In this document: positions 11,245-23,086 of the stretch, piece after piece
Layout of the letters: the number at the start of each line of letters is the position of its first letter
Position numbering within the stretch: the stretch's first letter is position 1
Notes under the pieces: model-generated
What the model was told of the DNA's origin: nothing
What the model saw: the letters and a program-made list of their open reading frames with translations, nothing else
The model's database searches: none
Assembly (NCBI GenBank): GCA_032358255.1
Contig: JAULBX010000559.1
Location: 95,284 to 159,283 of the forward strand
From: Heterotrichella gracilis
Lineage: Eukaryota; Sar; Xanthophyceae; Tribonematales; Xanthonemataceae
Direction: 5' to 3'
Length of the DNA: 64,000 bases
Program-made: the position numbers and the translations under genes

Positions 11245-13284
11245 AGGTTGAGTAGGGTACCGTCTCCAGGGGTGAAAGGGAAAACGGGGCAGCATGGCAG
11301 GCAGGGAGATGCGCCCAGAGTTTTCTCAGAGGCTTGCAGCGTGGGTGTAGCCAAGAGCAGGTGCATAGGCTTTCAGCATCGATGTATGATTCATGACCGA
11401 CATTGTCTGCAGCGCTAACAGCTGGAGTCCATCCTTAGGATGGCGTTCTCGTCCCTGGGATTTGGGAGCAGATTGCAGTACATGTGCATCCTTTGGTTTG
11501 GGCTGTAGTGGGCACCCAATGTTGCATATGCAGCATCATGCATTGGCAAGCACACTGCGAAATATGGCGCATGTTGGAAAAGCAGATGGACTCCTCTCGG
11601 GTGCTATCGACCAATGGACAGTACTAACTTGCTGCTGCCAGGAGCACTGTGGACTGATAGCTTGTTTCGTGTGCTCAGAAGTTAGTGGCCGCACAGGTCT
11701 GTGGTACACTATGCGGTAAGGTGTCACCCTCCCTGATACTATTGATGGCTTTTGTACATGGTACAGAAACTACGCCACGAGCCACAAGTCCTGCTAGAGG
11801 CTGTGCTATACCCTTTTTGCACAGTAATTGTTGTGACAAGAAACTAAAGTGTGTGGCATTGCTATTAGGGGAATGCTATTATTTTCTTAAGTTGACCAGG
11901 CCTCATGCAGCGGAAACAGTGCGTGGAGGCGCACATCAGCAATCATGTCCACCAACCTGGCGGCGGCCGCGGGTGTGTTTGGGTACATCAAATCCGAGCA
12001 CAAGTGACACAGGGAGGGGTGGTGGGACAGCTTGTCACGTTGGTAGGGGTGAAGGACGTGGCAAGTCAGCAGGCAGGGGCGCGTGTGCTGTTCATGGTTG
12101 ACCAATGAGGGGTTGCTCTGCTGGCCGCAGGGCCCCGTGTGAGTGCACCACCATGTGGTGGTGCACTGCTTCCCTTGCTGGCGGCTGCTGTGCCCACCCA
12201 TTGCTATCAATTCCTCAGGAACGTGTTGGTGCTGGTTGCTTTAATTGCTACACTAAAAGTGGTCAAGGTTGCCATTGGCGTGCAACTGTGGCCCTTTCCG
12301 TGCGGTTTCCCTACCTCCGCACTCAAACGCTTCCTATTCCCTTTGTGAAGTCAAGGCTGTGGCTATCAAACTACTTTTGTTGGCCACAACACCCCAACTA
12401 AGCTCCACCTGGCCCAAGGAGTACATACATTATATACCCTTTCACCTGGACAGGTCGTTGAAGTCGCAGCGCACAGCGGACCAACCCACAGCTAGCCAAC
12501 AGTTGGTAGCACATTGAGCAACGTACAGGCATGAGCAATGTACCAGTTTTCCCGCCACTGCGTCCAACCCCAGTTTAGGATCGCTTCTGTGGGCTTCGGC
12601 ACAGGCAGGGAGCAGTCACACGACAAGCAATGCGTTACCGCCAACACTCCACACCCATATGCATACATAACTTTTGCATGCATGCATCTTGCGTTCAACC
12701 ACCAGTCACCCCGGGGTCAAACGCCCACCTTCGTATTCGCCTTCTGATCTAGTCCACGCTTGGGCTTCACAAGCTCGGGTGGTGGTGCCAAGCCCCAGTC
12801 AAGGATAGCACGTCCACCTGACCTCTTCGGCACTAGTGACACTAGCAGCAACCCACTGCAAGCCGAAGAAACACATAAAGCAGACCTTCCTAAACGGACA
12901 CTTTCCCAAAAGGGACCTTCACAGCGGGTACGCGCACCCTCAAACTCGTTGGAGGTTTGCAAGCCTGCACGCCATAGCTATAGGTAGAGGCAGGAGCACG
13001 GTGCATGCAGTGTTTGGTACCCAGTGCGCCCTGAGACACCCTGACGCACACCCACGACACACCCTGAGAACACCGGCTGCCCATCACAACAAAGTAAGTT
13101 ACAGACGCCACCCTTTGTCTTCTGCGACAGCAACACGCTCCCCCCGCTTACGGTAGTTTGAGCCTCGTGTGCCCTCGTGTGGTCCCAACCAGATATCTTG
13201 TGACCAAAGTGCCATAACCCGCCACTGTTTTCTTGGGCCTGTGCAGTGGCCAACCCAACCGAAGAACCTGCTGCGCACGGAGAG
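11245..13284. other. about 2 kb without a supported gene
   Basis: No frame shows family similarity or a convincing exon chain. The 3' end of the RING gene and the promoter of the next gene are presumably here. Confidence 0.4.
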
Positions 13285-15157
13285 ATGCCTCCAGTGGAGG
13301 TGGAGGAAGAGGAGGAGGAGGTGATCCCGGTACGTACGTAAGGAGCGATATTTCGTGTGTCACACAGTATTAAACCTCCTGTCAGTGCAGCGTGTTGGCA
13401 GGTCTGGTTTTGTAGCTCTGCCATGCACTGCAAGCCTGCAGGTGTGCGGGTCTCAGCGCCGTGGCACGCTGTTCCTGATGTCGAGGTTTAACGTGGTAGT
13501 GGACACTGATGGCAAGGCTGGTGGTCGTGCAGGAGGAACCAGCTGTTGTTCGCCGCAAGCGGGTCCGCAAGGTGAAGGAGGTCTTGAAGGCAGAGCTGAA
13601 ACCAGAATACTATGAGCTCTTCACCGCGCCCATGTTCGACTATCTCGCGGCCCAAAACTTCATCACCCGCAAGCTGTTCTCCTTGATCACCCTTGATGAC
13701 CTACCGCCGAGCACGTTCCCCGCAGCGATTCGGCTCTTGATTGTGGACACTTTCTGTGAGTTGACGTGGCGTGGGAGTCTAGGGTGTAATTTGACGAGCT
13801 TGCACTCGTCTCCAATCTACCAAAAGCAACTGCAGCAGTGTTCACGCTGGGGGTTTTGTGGGTACATACTGTGGGCATGTTTGGCGCACTGCAGTCTGTC
13901 TTTCTGTCACCCACTCCTTGGTGCAATTACAGCAGGGTGCAGGTGGTGGTGTGGCTTGCAAGGCAACAGCACCACTGAGCCTTGCCCCCTGGTGTTGGTG
14001 TAATCAGCAGCATAACGTGCACCACAGCGTACTGTCATGAGCAGTGTGACCTGGTGCAGCAGTTCAGGTAGGAAGTCTGTAGGTGTATGCAACCTTTTAC
14101 TTGTGCATCGTAACACAATATGTGCACTTGTGTTGAGATCTGGCGGTAACAACCTGTTCCAGGCACGTTCAGGCAGCACACTGTGTGTGAATAACTCTCC
14201 CCTTCATCCCTGCAGCAAAACCTGCTAAGCTGCCGACATCCTTCCGAGGTGCGCTGCCGGAGGCAAAGAGGCATCTGCCCACGTTGAGGAAGATGGCGGC
14301 TGCCGAGGTGAGTTGTGTCGGCAGGGGTGCAGGCGGGGGGCGGGGATTTTTAAAATTATCAATTATATTATATTGATATTATCTAAAATAACAAATTCCA
14401 TTCAAATCTATGCTAAATGATCTGTATTGATTGATATATGTGTAATACAAATGGCACTACCATATCCTGCGTCCCCAGTTTCCCCCCCCAAGGGTAATGA
14501 AGTATAATAGTACGCACCCTGTCCTGTTATATCTCATTACCCTTGGCCCCGCGCACCAAAGTCTCACCTCCCTGAAATTGTACGCGCCTTGCTTGCTGGC
14601 AGTCCCCAACTGGCTGTTGCGCCTTGTGCAGGCCTCCAACAAGGCCGAGCCCACTCAATCTACGCCCATTGAAATAGCAGACAGCCAAACGGCCTCACGG
14701 TCGGGAACCCTCAGACGGCGGCATGTCAAGCAGTTTGGGTGACTCAGGAAGTCGTTTCCACCCCCTCAGCACTGCGCTCCCTTGCTGTGTATGCGGTCAT
14801 GTTTCTCTTGTTGGCCGGCTCCCTCAAGTGCAAGATGGCAGCCGCGCTGGCAGGAGCACGTGGGGCAGCACCTCTTCACAGGCAGCACCACCACAGGCAG
14901 CACAACCACAGAAAACCCAGCCAAACAAGGCCAAGAAGGTCAAGGTCAAGAAGACCAAAACCCAACCCCAGGCGCCTGTCGTGTCCACTGAGCAACCAGC
15001 GGGGCACACGGCGCTGTGGTTTGGTGATGGTGGCAATGGCGGCGGCGGTGGGAGCAGGCACATCCTGTTGAGGAACACGAAACCACTCGAGGTGTGGTGT
15101 GTGAGGGTTGAGGAGAGGAATAACATTAATAAAAATTGTATGGGAAAGGATGCATAG
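13285..15157 (+). CDS. unrecognised basic protein, 3' structure uncertain
   Basis: Exons 13285-13329, 13533-13755, 14216-14307 and 14632 onward agree in phase. The first encodes MPPVEVEEEEEEVIP, an acidic start. The second has a basic segment (VVRRKRVRKVKEVLK) followed by a helical block, YELFTAPMFDYLAAQ and LITLDDLPPSTF. The third reads KPAKLPTSFRGALPEAK. Exon 4 could simply read to a stop at 14740 (about 156 aa in all). Alternatively it could splice at 14723/14724 (CAT|GTCAAG) to an exon near 14881, with a lysine/glutamine-rich tail (KAKKVKVKKTKTQPQ). I do not recognise the family and do not assign a function. The pattern of acidic start, basic linker and long Lys-rich tail suggests a nucleic-acid or nuclear protein, but that is only composition. 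Confidence 0.5.
14488..14551. repeat. foldback hairpin in an intron
   Basis: CCAAGGGTAATGA...ATAATAG at the left pairs with CTGTTATATCTCATTACCCTTGG at the right, about 23 nt per arm, loop about 15 nt. It lies in the last supported intron of the preceding gene. Confidence 0.75.
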
Positions 15158-15933
15158 TAATATGAATGTGCAAAATGGGTTATATAAGGGTGCAGATATG
15201 GCCTATATAAATCTTTAAAAAAGAAAACTAACAATACCATCTGGAATATGTCAATTTTGGTAGCGCCACAAACATGTCCAATTTTTGGTATGCGATTTTT
15301 GAACCCTAATTTTTGGGCATGGCCAACTCAATACCAGGACTGAACTCTAGAAAGCCTTCATCAGGGGTTGCAACCCTATTAAAGAATGCCCTGTGAGATG
15401 ATCGTACTAAACCCTAATAAGAAACGTCTAATAGGATCTGGGAACCATGATCACATCCCCTCATAACCGATTTGCGCACTCATTTTGTGACCAGTCCTGT
15501 ATGTTGTTATGATGACGCCCAGTCACAATCAACCACGAAATCCTTGGCACAACCCATCACAACACTCTAGGCTTCATGCAATCATGAAGGCCTTGACCAC
15601 ATCCAGCTGGTGTCGCCTTGAATGCATGTGCTTCTATGCACCATTTGGTAGCACCGAGTCTTGTCATGATGCTGGTTTTCGCTTCTGCATGCACGGGGCT
15701 GCTTCCTCGATCCCTTGCCTGGGTGCACAGCAGTGGTGGTTATGCAACACAAGCCCAGCACACGCCCCCCTTCTAATGCGCCCTCAGTCCTGCCGTTTTG
15801 CCCTTCATGCACCTTTCCCCCTACCCCACACCCCGACACGCCCATATTACCAGCGCACTACCGAGCGCTGCAGACGGCATTGTTAGCAAATAACATCGCA
15901 CACCCCTACTTGCAGGGCGCGGCAGGTGCCGCC
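15158..15933. other. intergenic region
   Basis: No supported gene. The sequence around 15250-15430 is AT-richer with no structure I can name. An upstream exon of the next gene could be hidden at 15840-15930. Confidence 0.35.
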
Positions 15934-16733
15934 ATGCAGAGCCTTGCTTCTGAGGGCTGCGCCTGGGTACCTACGCTGGGCAACTTGTTCACGCTTGTTG
16001 GCTTTGGGCTGTGCCTGGCGCTCAGTTGGCTGCTGGTGGAGGTAAGTTGGGGTGGGATATTTGGTTTGGGCTGTGCCTGGCGCTTAACCCACAATAAATG
16101 CACATGGTGCATTTGATTTACATGCGCACCGCCTTGACTTGCCATGCTGTACATACCTCTTTTCATACAATGGCACGGTTTGACAACTGGATGCTCTCTA
16201 CCCAACATGGTCCAAAGATCCACCCATTCCTGCCTCCCCTTCATCAACAGCTCCCCTCATGCAAACCTCCTTGATTGTGCCCCATTCCCCCCCGCAGACC
16301 CCAGAACGCATCATTTTCATCCCAGCCCCCGTCCTCCTGCTCCTTAACCAGGACCCACTCCTCATGCGCAACCTGGGCGCCCATCCCCGCCTGTTCCCTC
16401 CTCTACTTGCCATCACCGGGTACCTGGCCATTGGCTCAGCGGCTCACCTGTTGCGCACAGGCCTGGACCCTCAGGCACAGCTGCGCATGGGACCTTTCCC
16501 CCACGCTGCATACATGGGCAGACACGGCATGCTGCTTGCGCTCTCCCTGCCCTCTCACGCGATCTTGCTGCGCTACCTGTGGTGAAGCCAGGTGGCGGGT
16601 TTGGCCAGCGGCGCTCTTGGGTCTGGCCTCGGTGACGTTTGCGGATATGGTGGCGGTGCGCTACCTCGGTGGATTGGGTTTGTGTGCTGCTGTGCCACTG
16701 CAGTATATTATCAAGAAATGCAAGGTGGTCTGA
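15934..16733 (+). CDS. unrecognised multi-pass membrane protein, with a probable frameshift
   Basis: Exon 1 from ATG 15934 to 16041 ends in a hydrophobic helix (FTLVGFGLCLALSWLL). Exon 2 starts at 16298 (TPERIIFIPAPVLLLL) and has two further helices, then stops at 16585 (RYLW, stop). Directly after that stop a different frame continues to 16733 with strongly membrane-like coding: EARWRVWPAALLGLASVTF, then a helix and a basic end (IIKKCKVV). Skipping one base near 16583 joins them smoothly. No intron of reasonable size fits, so I read this as a frameshift, either a sequencing error or a real break. If the stop is genuine the protein is about 131 aa; if repaired, about 180 aa. Family and function are unknown. 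The start could lie in an upstream exon. Confidence 0.5.
16061..16087 (+). repeat. intronic copy of the preceding exon end
   Basis: TTGGTTTGGGCTGTGCCTGG plus CGCTTAA repeats, with two or three changes, the exon segment at 15998-16025. It lies about 20 nt past the splice donor. Confidence 0.8.
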
Positions 16734-18171
16734 AGAACAGCTGGGTACCCTGCATGCACAGCATGGCATGGGAGTTCATTACAGGACAATTTTGAAAATG
16801 AATATTCTCTTGGGTTATCATAAGGGCGGCCTGTGATGGTGTACATGTCATATGGGTTTTTCACCCTGTGAGAATGTCACAATGTCACAATGTCATTCTT
16901 GAGAGCCAAAATGCTGGTGTGTTGAATGTGCAGTGGTGTCATGTTCATCACATTTGCTGGGAGTGTGAATGTATTCAGGATTTTTAATTTTGACCAGTAT
17001 GCCGATATTGAATGTAAGTGGCTTGCAGCACGGTGACAATTTAAAGGAGCTGTGTGGTGATTGGATTTTTGCACGATTCAGCGTTTTTAAAATCTCCATA
17101 CTGGGAGGATTAGTCATAGTCTAGAATTATCATTTTACAACAATTCAATCAGCCGCAATATGTGATCATTGATGAGTAGTTTACTTTCAGAGCTTCAGCC
17201 TAGGCAGTAATTGGCCAATGCTGTGTAGATATGTGCATTATGCTAGAATGATAGAATCAATTCAATAGCTGATCATATTAGACAGGAACATACCTGTCCT
17301 GTCACCTGTCACATTAGGCGCGCAACGCGTTGCTAATTTTGTAGCAAAAGTAAATAGCACAAGAATTAATTAATCATCCTGCACCTACTAGGATGATGAT
17401 CAAAGTTGCTTGGATTATTGCCAATACTGTCTGCTGCACGAGCTTGCAAAGCTGACATAAGAATGTACGAATGCAGCAACAGTTACTGCATTGCTGCAGC
17501 AGGTTGCTCATTGGTTCCCAGGCTTTTGAGGTGTTGCATCAAATGGCAGTGACACAGTCACTGCGACTGAGCTGTGCCTTTCAGTGAGCTGTTCAACAAT
17601 ACTGTAACATTTGAAATTTGGCTTGTCAAATCGTCGACAATCGATTAATTCACATTGGTGACGTGTAATGTGATCACTCTCGATGAGACTAAGCTGCTGC
17701 CGCAGTCCATATGCCATTGTCGATGGTTACAGTGAGAAGGACAATACTTCTTTTTTAAAAAGGGTAAAAACCAAGGCAAATTGCTTTAAAAGGTAAAAAC
17801 CAAGCAAAAAATGTTTCAACACAGAGTCGCGGGAACCAAGCCAAATGTCTCCCTGACACATAAGGACACTGCCCAGCCGTGACGACGGGGTTTGCGCCAG
17901 TGCCCATTAAATCCAATTTGACAATATTGCTGATCAGCCAATGCAAATGAAATCCAGGAGCTGGCAAATGATGTCATTGACCAACTAATCTTGGAATCAA
18001 CTTGATTGAAGCAGGCAGCGTTCAGCAATTCCCATAAGTACATGTACAACAGACATGCTAAAATGTCATTAAGCCTCTAGTGGTGCCTGCGCTGTTTGTT
18101 TGCATTGCCCTTCCCCAGCACCTATAGGTATAGCTGTACACCAAAACTGTTTGAAGGCCGGCCCATCCGTA
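16734..18171. other. AT-rich intergenic region
   Basis: About 1.4 kb, AT-richer than the flanks, with no supported exon. At 17756-17815 a phrase of the type AAAAGGGTAAAAACCAAG(G/C) occurs twice. This is the 3' side of both neighbouring genes. Confidence 0.45.
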
Positions 18172-21100
18172 TCACAAGCCGTCGTCGCTACTTTCACCTT
18201 GATCGGCAGCTGCAGCTGATTGCGCCATCCACCGCTCGTGTTCCTGCTTGTATCTACGCACCACATTCACATTATGCTGCAGGTCACCCCTTCTGTCCTC
18301 CTCTCCGGCAAAAGCCTGTGCTAGGATGTCTTCGTCGTCCGAGTTCAACCCCGCATTGCGCCAATCAGGGGCAAAACCCTGCATAGAAAGCCTTTAATAA
18401 GCAACTCATCCTGTGCTTATGCCAGACAATGTGCCATGCCATGGTGTAGGTTTTAGGGTTTGGGTTTAGGGTTTATCCAAATAGCCCCAGCACGCTGTCA
18501 CAGAGAGGCTGTAGCCCCACTGTTTGATGACACAATATGAGTAAGGCTCAAATATGGGAGGAAAATACACTCCTTGCAGAAAACCCTAAGACCAGACCAG
18601 AAACACCACAAGGCTATTTTGCATGGACAAATGCAACCAGTGTCGACCAATCGCACCTGGGTTTTGGGAGCATCACTGTCTCCCTTGTTGCGCATCGCTG
18701 CCAGCACCACCACAGCCACGATGACCACAACCATCAGGCCCATGCCGGGCTGCAGGAACGCCCCGCTCAAGTTGAGGTCGGGCCCTGAGCGCGCAGCCAG
18801 CAGCCAGCGGTACACTGCCAGGTACTGTCCCATGCCAACCACTATCGTGCCCCCCTTGTTGACTGCCAAGATTGGCAGGGAACAGTGGGGAACCTGTTGC
18901 GACAAACAAACATGTCACCGTGATGTGTCTCTTGTAGGGTTGTAAGATGAGTGACAATGCACCATCTGTATCATGTGGCAGGTGTTGCTCAGGCCATATG
19001 CCAATGGTGTGCATTGCATCACAGTTGCTTCTTTATACACATTAGCATTACACCATAGCCTTCACGTCATTTAACATTGCATGCTTTTTCCAGATCGCTT
19101 CCACCACCTCATACCTCCAAATTTTCCCCCCACGCCTCAACAAGGTGCTGCGCACTCTCCACCACCACCTCCACAGGCCCATTCTTCAGGGCCGACGTCA
19201 CGTTGTACACAGCTACCCCATGGCAGGTAGCCACGAACAAGAAGCCATGACTTGTGGCCATGGCAACTGGAACAGTGGGTGGCGCAAGTGGAAACCAATG
19301 CCAGACCTGCAAGTTGCGCAGGGGATGCGGTGAGCAAGTGATGCATGGTATGGTGGATGCAACAGCATGGCCTGCATACATTGATACATGTCGGTCCATT
19401 GAGTGTTCATGCTTGCGTGTGCACATGGCTGCACACCCATATTTATGTTTATATTAATATATTTTAGTAAAGATAATTACTTTTGTAATTATATATGTTT
19501 ATATTTTTATTTACTGACGCCGCAGACCCGTCCCAGAAAGATAGGCACACGGGCCCGCACCCTCACCTTGCACCCTCCTTCTCCCCGGCTAGGGTAAATG
19601 CTGATGGTAACCAGGTACCCGCTCGCAGTCAAGCCATACGCGCGTGCAGTGCTGTGTGCATCAAATGCCGCAGCCACCAGCCCGTTGCCATCCATGCCTG
19701 GGCATGACATATAGTGGCTTTGCCGCTTGTCCTGGAGTGGGTGGATGACAGCCACGCCCTCGGGGAATATGGCATGCACCACTGCCATTGTGGTGCGGAC
19801 CGCCAACAATGGCTGGCCAAATGGGAGCAAGCGCCGCACGGTGCCTGCATGTTGAGGACGGCATCCACAATCAGCAATCACGCGAAGTTCTGATTGGTAT
19901 ACACACTTTACCTACTGCTGCAGTGTTGTTGTGGGTGCCAGGTACAGCAAGTGCGTGCATTTGCCACAGCAATTTTGTCCATTCCTCTACATGACGAACG
20001 ACATTGCGCAGGTACCAAGCAATGAAGCATGTACCCACAATGGATGGCCGCACACTACTGCCATCCCGAGGGGGTCTGAGATGCAAGGCCCATCATTGGC
20101 GCACCACAAACTAAGCATGACTCAACCAAGGATTTGCGCAACTGTGTTCAAGCCTTGGATCGGATCACCGCCCAGCTGCACATGGGTCCTACCATTGGCG
20201 TAGACCAGGCCTGATGCCTCATCTGCATCCAAAGCAAAGAGGTGCCTTGCACGAGACTCCTTGCCGGTGCCCAAATGGTGCACCAGCGGTCTGGCGGCGC
20301 GGAGTCCAAAGTAGCCATCAGCGCATCCAGGACAGCTTGCATTGGCTCCAAGTTTGCTAGTGCTGTTATCGCGCTTCAGTGAAGGCAAGTCGAGCCTCCC
20401 CAGGAATGTGAAGTTGTGCACTGTTGGTTCTTGGTAAGGTGAATGCCTGCATGGGTGGTGCGCTCTATTCAGCAGCTTCCAGGGGGGAAATTTTCTTGCT
20501 GATCACGATATTCCAGGGACAAGTGACGGGCCATACCTGAGTATTCGTTCAGTCAGCAGAAACCTGTCCAGCCGCTGGTTCTTGCTTGCGGCCACGAGCA
20601 CTGTTTGGTTCTTGCGCTGGTACTGCCAGGTGATACTGCTCACTGGAGACCCTTCGCCTGTTACACATAACCCGTTGCTGTGTCAGTGCCTGTGCGAGTG
20701 GGTGTAACTGCCTGTAAATGCCTACTCTAGGCATGCGCATGGTGCAATGCATTGCGATGCATGACCCCCAGATGGCTTGCAAGCTGACTGCTGTATCTGA
20801 CCTGTGTTGACCTCATACAGCAGCTCGCCAGTAGGTTTCAGCACATACAGCCTCCCTGATTGGTCCCCCGTGACAACATATCGCGGGAGCCGCGAGTCCA
20901 CCAGGGACCCCTCTACCAGGTCAGCGGCTGTGACAGCCTGGTCCAGCTTGGTCACTGAGAGAAGGTCAGTGTACTTGGCCCACACTCTCAGGTAGCGAGC
21001 GAGGAGCCTGGAGTAGGTAGGCACTTGCACACCACCCTGCAACCACCACCCCTTAGTTTGCGGGTGCTCAGAAGGAACTTGCTCAGCAATTTAAGCACAT

Positions 21101-21424
21101 GAAGATACCATGATGGCTTCTTCAGAGTATTCGTACCGCGTTTGACCCAGTGAGGAGGTGCTGCGCCGTCTGATTGGAGTGGCTCCTGCAAATGGGCGTG
21201 TCATGCAGCTGCTCATGGTTTGGGCTGTCGGGCTCGGTCTGCTGTGTTACTGCTGCTGTAGTCTTGCTACAAAGCCCAACGTCGTCCCCAGACACATGAG
21301 CGCTACATATCTGCTCAGTTTCAGCTTGCAGCGCACATACAGCTGCAAGGAGCAGAGATAAGACAGCCAGTGACACTACTGGGTGCCTCATGGGGGTTCG
21401 CCATCTAAACCCGTTGGCAAGCAT
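18172..21424 (-). CDS. At1g75140-like single-pass membrane protein, 625 aa
   Basis: Eight exons close exactly: 21424-21137, 21036-20802, 20657-20537, 20446-20127, 19844-19567, 19306-19115, 18893-18657 and 18378-18172. A signal peptide follows the start (VSLAVLSLLLAAVCA). The body has beta-propeller-like strands: RYVVTGDQSGRLYVLKPTG, VLVAASKNQRLDRF, GYLVTIS and GFLFVATCHGVAVYNV. Then come ILAVNKGGTIVVGMGQYLAV, one membrane helix (MGLMVVVIVAVVVLAAM) and an acidic cytosolic tail (NSDDEDILAQAF). Block order and several phrases match Arabidopsis At1g75140 as I remember it, an uncharacterised membrane protein conserved in plants. It would be a secretory-pathway protein with a large lumenal domain. 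The start could also be a second in-frame ATG at 21391. Intron 7 contains a TTTAGGG-like run at 18448-18476. Confidence 0.85.
18448..18476. repeat. interstitial telomere-like run
   Basis: TTTTAGGGTTTGGGTTTAGG and a further GTTTA: about four degenerate TTTAGGG units in intron 7 of the At1g75140-like gene. Confidence 0.85.
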
Positions 21425-22004
21425 ACTCAAGCTTTTGTAGGATGGAACCAACGGCTACATTGTCGCATACAGTGAAACAGGAGAGGTGAAGGCGAAGGGT
21501 GCATAAATGTTACTGGGCATACGGGCATGCATTTTGCGTGCATGCATTTTGCATGCCTACATGCGAGACTGTTCTTGGGTTGAACAGGCGCTGCATCGAT
21601 AAGGAGGAAGGAACCAGTGATCATCTGCACACCCAAAGTGGGCGAAGGTCGTGAAAGTTTGCCCACTTTCATGGCGTTTGGGAGTTGGGGAGTGGCAATG
21701 CCCGTGTCCCGGGATACTAACCCAGGGTTTCCTTCCCTGGGATTCCCACCTTGCACCCTGAAATCACGTTCTGGGCAGGTTCCTGCCTATCCCGCCACAC
21801 GAAACGAAGAAGGAGTACCAAACACGAGACCTGCAGCACATACACCCAACTTTCTTCAGCAGCCAGGTGCCTTGGATCGCCCACAGTACTTTCGCACCCA
21901 CGCAGGCCTTGTCTAGACAACAACACTTCGAAGTCCAGCAGGCGTTGTGACACACAGTGCAGCAACCCAGAGACAAGACCCAGGTTTCCACCCACGCTGC
22001 CACA
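21425..22004. promoter_or_regulatory. divergent promoter region between the At1g75140-like and Rab5 genes
   Basis: 580 bases separate the two start codons, which face away from each other. Both genes act in the secretory/endosomal system, so shared control is possible but not shown. No motif I would name. Confidence 0.45.
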
Positions 22005-23086
22005 ATGATGGCTGAAACTGGCAGTCTCCAGCAAGCAAAGCTAGTGCTGCTGGGGGACATGGGTGCCGGCAAGTCTTCGCTTGTGCTGCGCTTTGTGAAA
22101 GGGCAATTCTTCGACTATCAGGTAAAACAAGGGCGCCACACGTGTGCACCAAAGCTCAGGACAAACTACCAGCCAAGTAACAAGCCAAATTTTTATTTGG
22201 ACGTTTTCGGTGTGAATTGTCTGCTTGTGGCGTGTGCACAGTGCTGTTTGGTGCACTTACATGCCTTCTGAGCACCACATTGTGGTTGCTGCTAATGGTG
22301 GTGTGGGTGCAACAGGAGTCAACCATAGGAGCAGCCTTCCTCACAAAAACCATGCCCGAGTTCAACGTGAAGTTTGAAATATGGTGGGTGCTGTGCCAAC
22401 TGTTTTTTATTCTGTGCACTGTGGTTGACATGCGCCCCCCTCAGGTGGCCACCTGGCAAGTGGGCTGTGCGCAGGGCAGTGCCCTTTCCTTGTGCATTGT
22501 CTTAGTCTTGCAAATCTGCCATGCTGTGTGATTTCAAAACAACGCTGCACTGCGTTGGTTGTGGGTTGTCGTTTACAGTATGCATGCACGTGCAGGGACA
22601 CAGCTGGCCAAGAGAGGTACCACAGCCTTGCGCCCATGTATTACAGGTAAGCGCTCACACAAGGTTGCTTACAGTCTGCCCAGCAGAAAACCCAGGTCTC
22701 ATGCCAGCCCCTGCTTGTGTTTCAGGGGAGCTGCTGCGGCCATTATCGTGTACGATATCACCAGCCCAGACAGCTTTGCCAAGGCCAAGAACTGGGTCAA
22801 GGAGCTGCAGCGCCAGGGCAACCCAAACATGATCGTGGCTGTGGCTGGCAACAAGGCAGACCTAGCAGAGGCCCGCCAGGTTACGTCCGAGGAAGCGCAG
22901 GCCTATGCGGATGAGAACGGGCTGTTCTTCTGGGAGACGTCAGCCAAGACCAACACCAACGTGCAGCAGCTGTTTGAGGACCTGGCAAAGAGGTTGCCAA
23001 AGGCAGCGGCGCCGCAACAGCCCACAGGCGGCATAACCCTTGACAGGCAGGAGGAGCGGCCGAGGCCAAAGTCAAGCTGCTGCTAG
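22005..23086 (+). CDS. RAB5: Rab5/RabF small GTPase, 198 aa
   Basis: Four exons close exactly: 22005-22121, 22316-22383, 22596-22646 and 22726-23086. P-loop GDMGAGKSS (residues 18-26), Rab5-type switch [13 protein letters not shown], switch [20 protein letters not shown], guanine-specificity motifs GNKADL and ETSAK, and a C-terminal SSCC double-cysteine prenylation end. TIGAAFLT and SLAPMYYR are the Rab5 subfamily signature. The protein would cycle GDP/GTP on early endosomes and drive homotypic fusion and endocytic traffic. The conserved catalytic Gln of WDTAGQE is present. Two in-frame ATGs open the frame (MMAETG); the first is used. No anomalies. Confidence 0.95.

Noticed and set aside
14724-14770. 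31-nt intron within the 13.3-kb gene
   Set aside because: Far shorter than any other intron in the window; a longer intron or a simple stop is more likely.
16583-16610. 17- or 27-nt GT-AG intron to explain the frame change in the membrane-protein gene
   Set aside because: Too short compared with all other introns here; a frameshift is the simpler reading.
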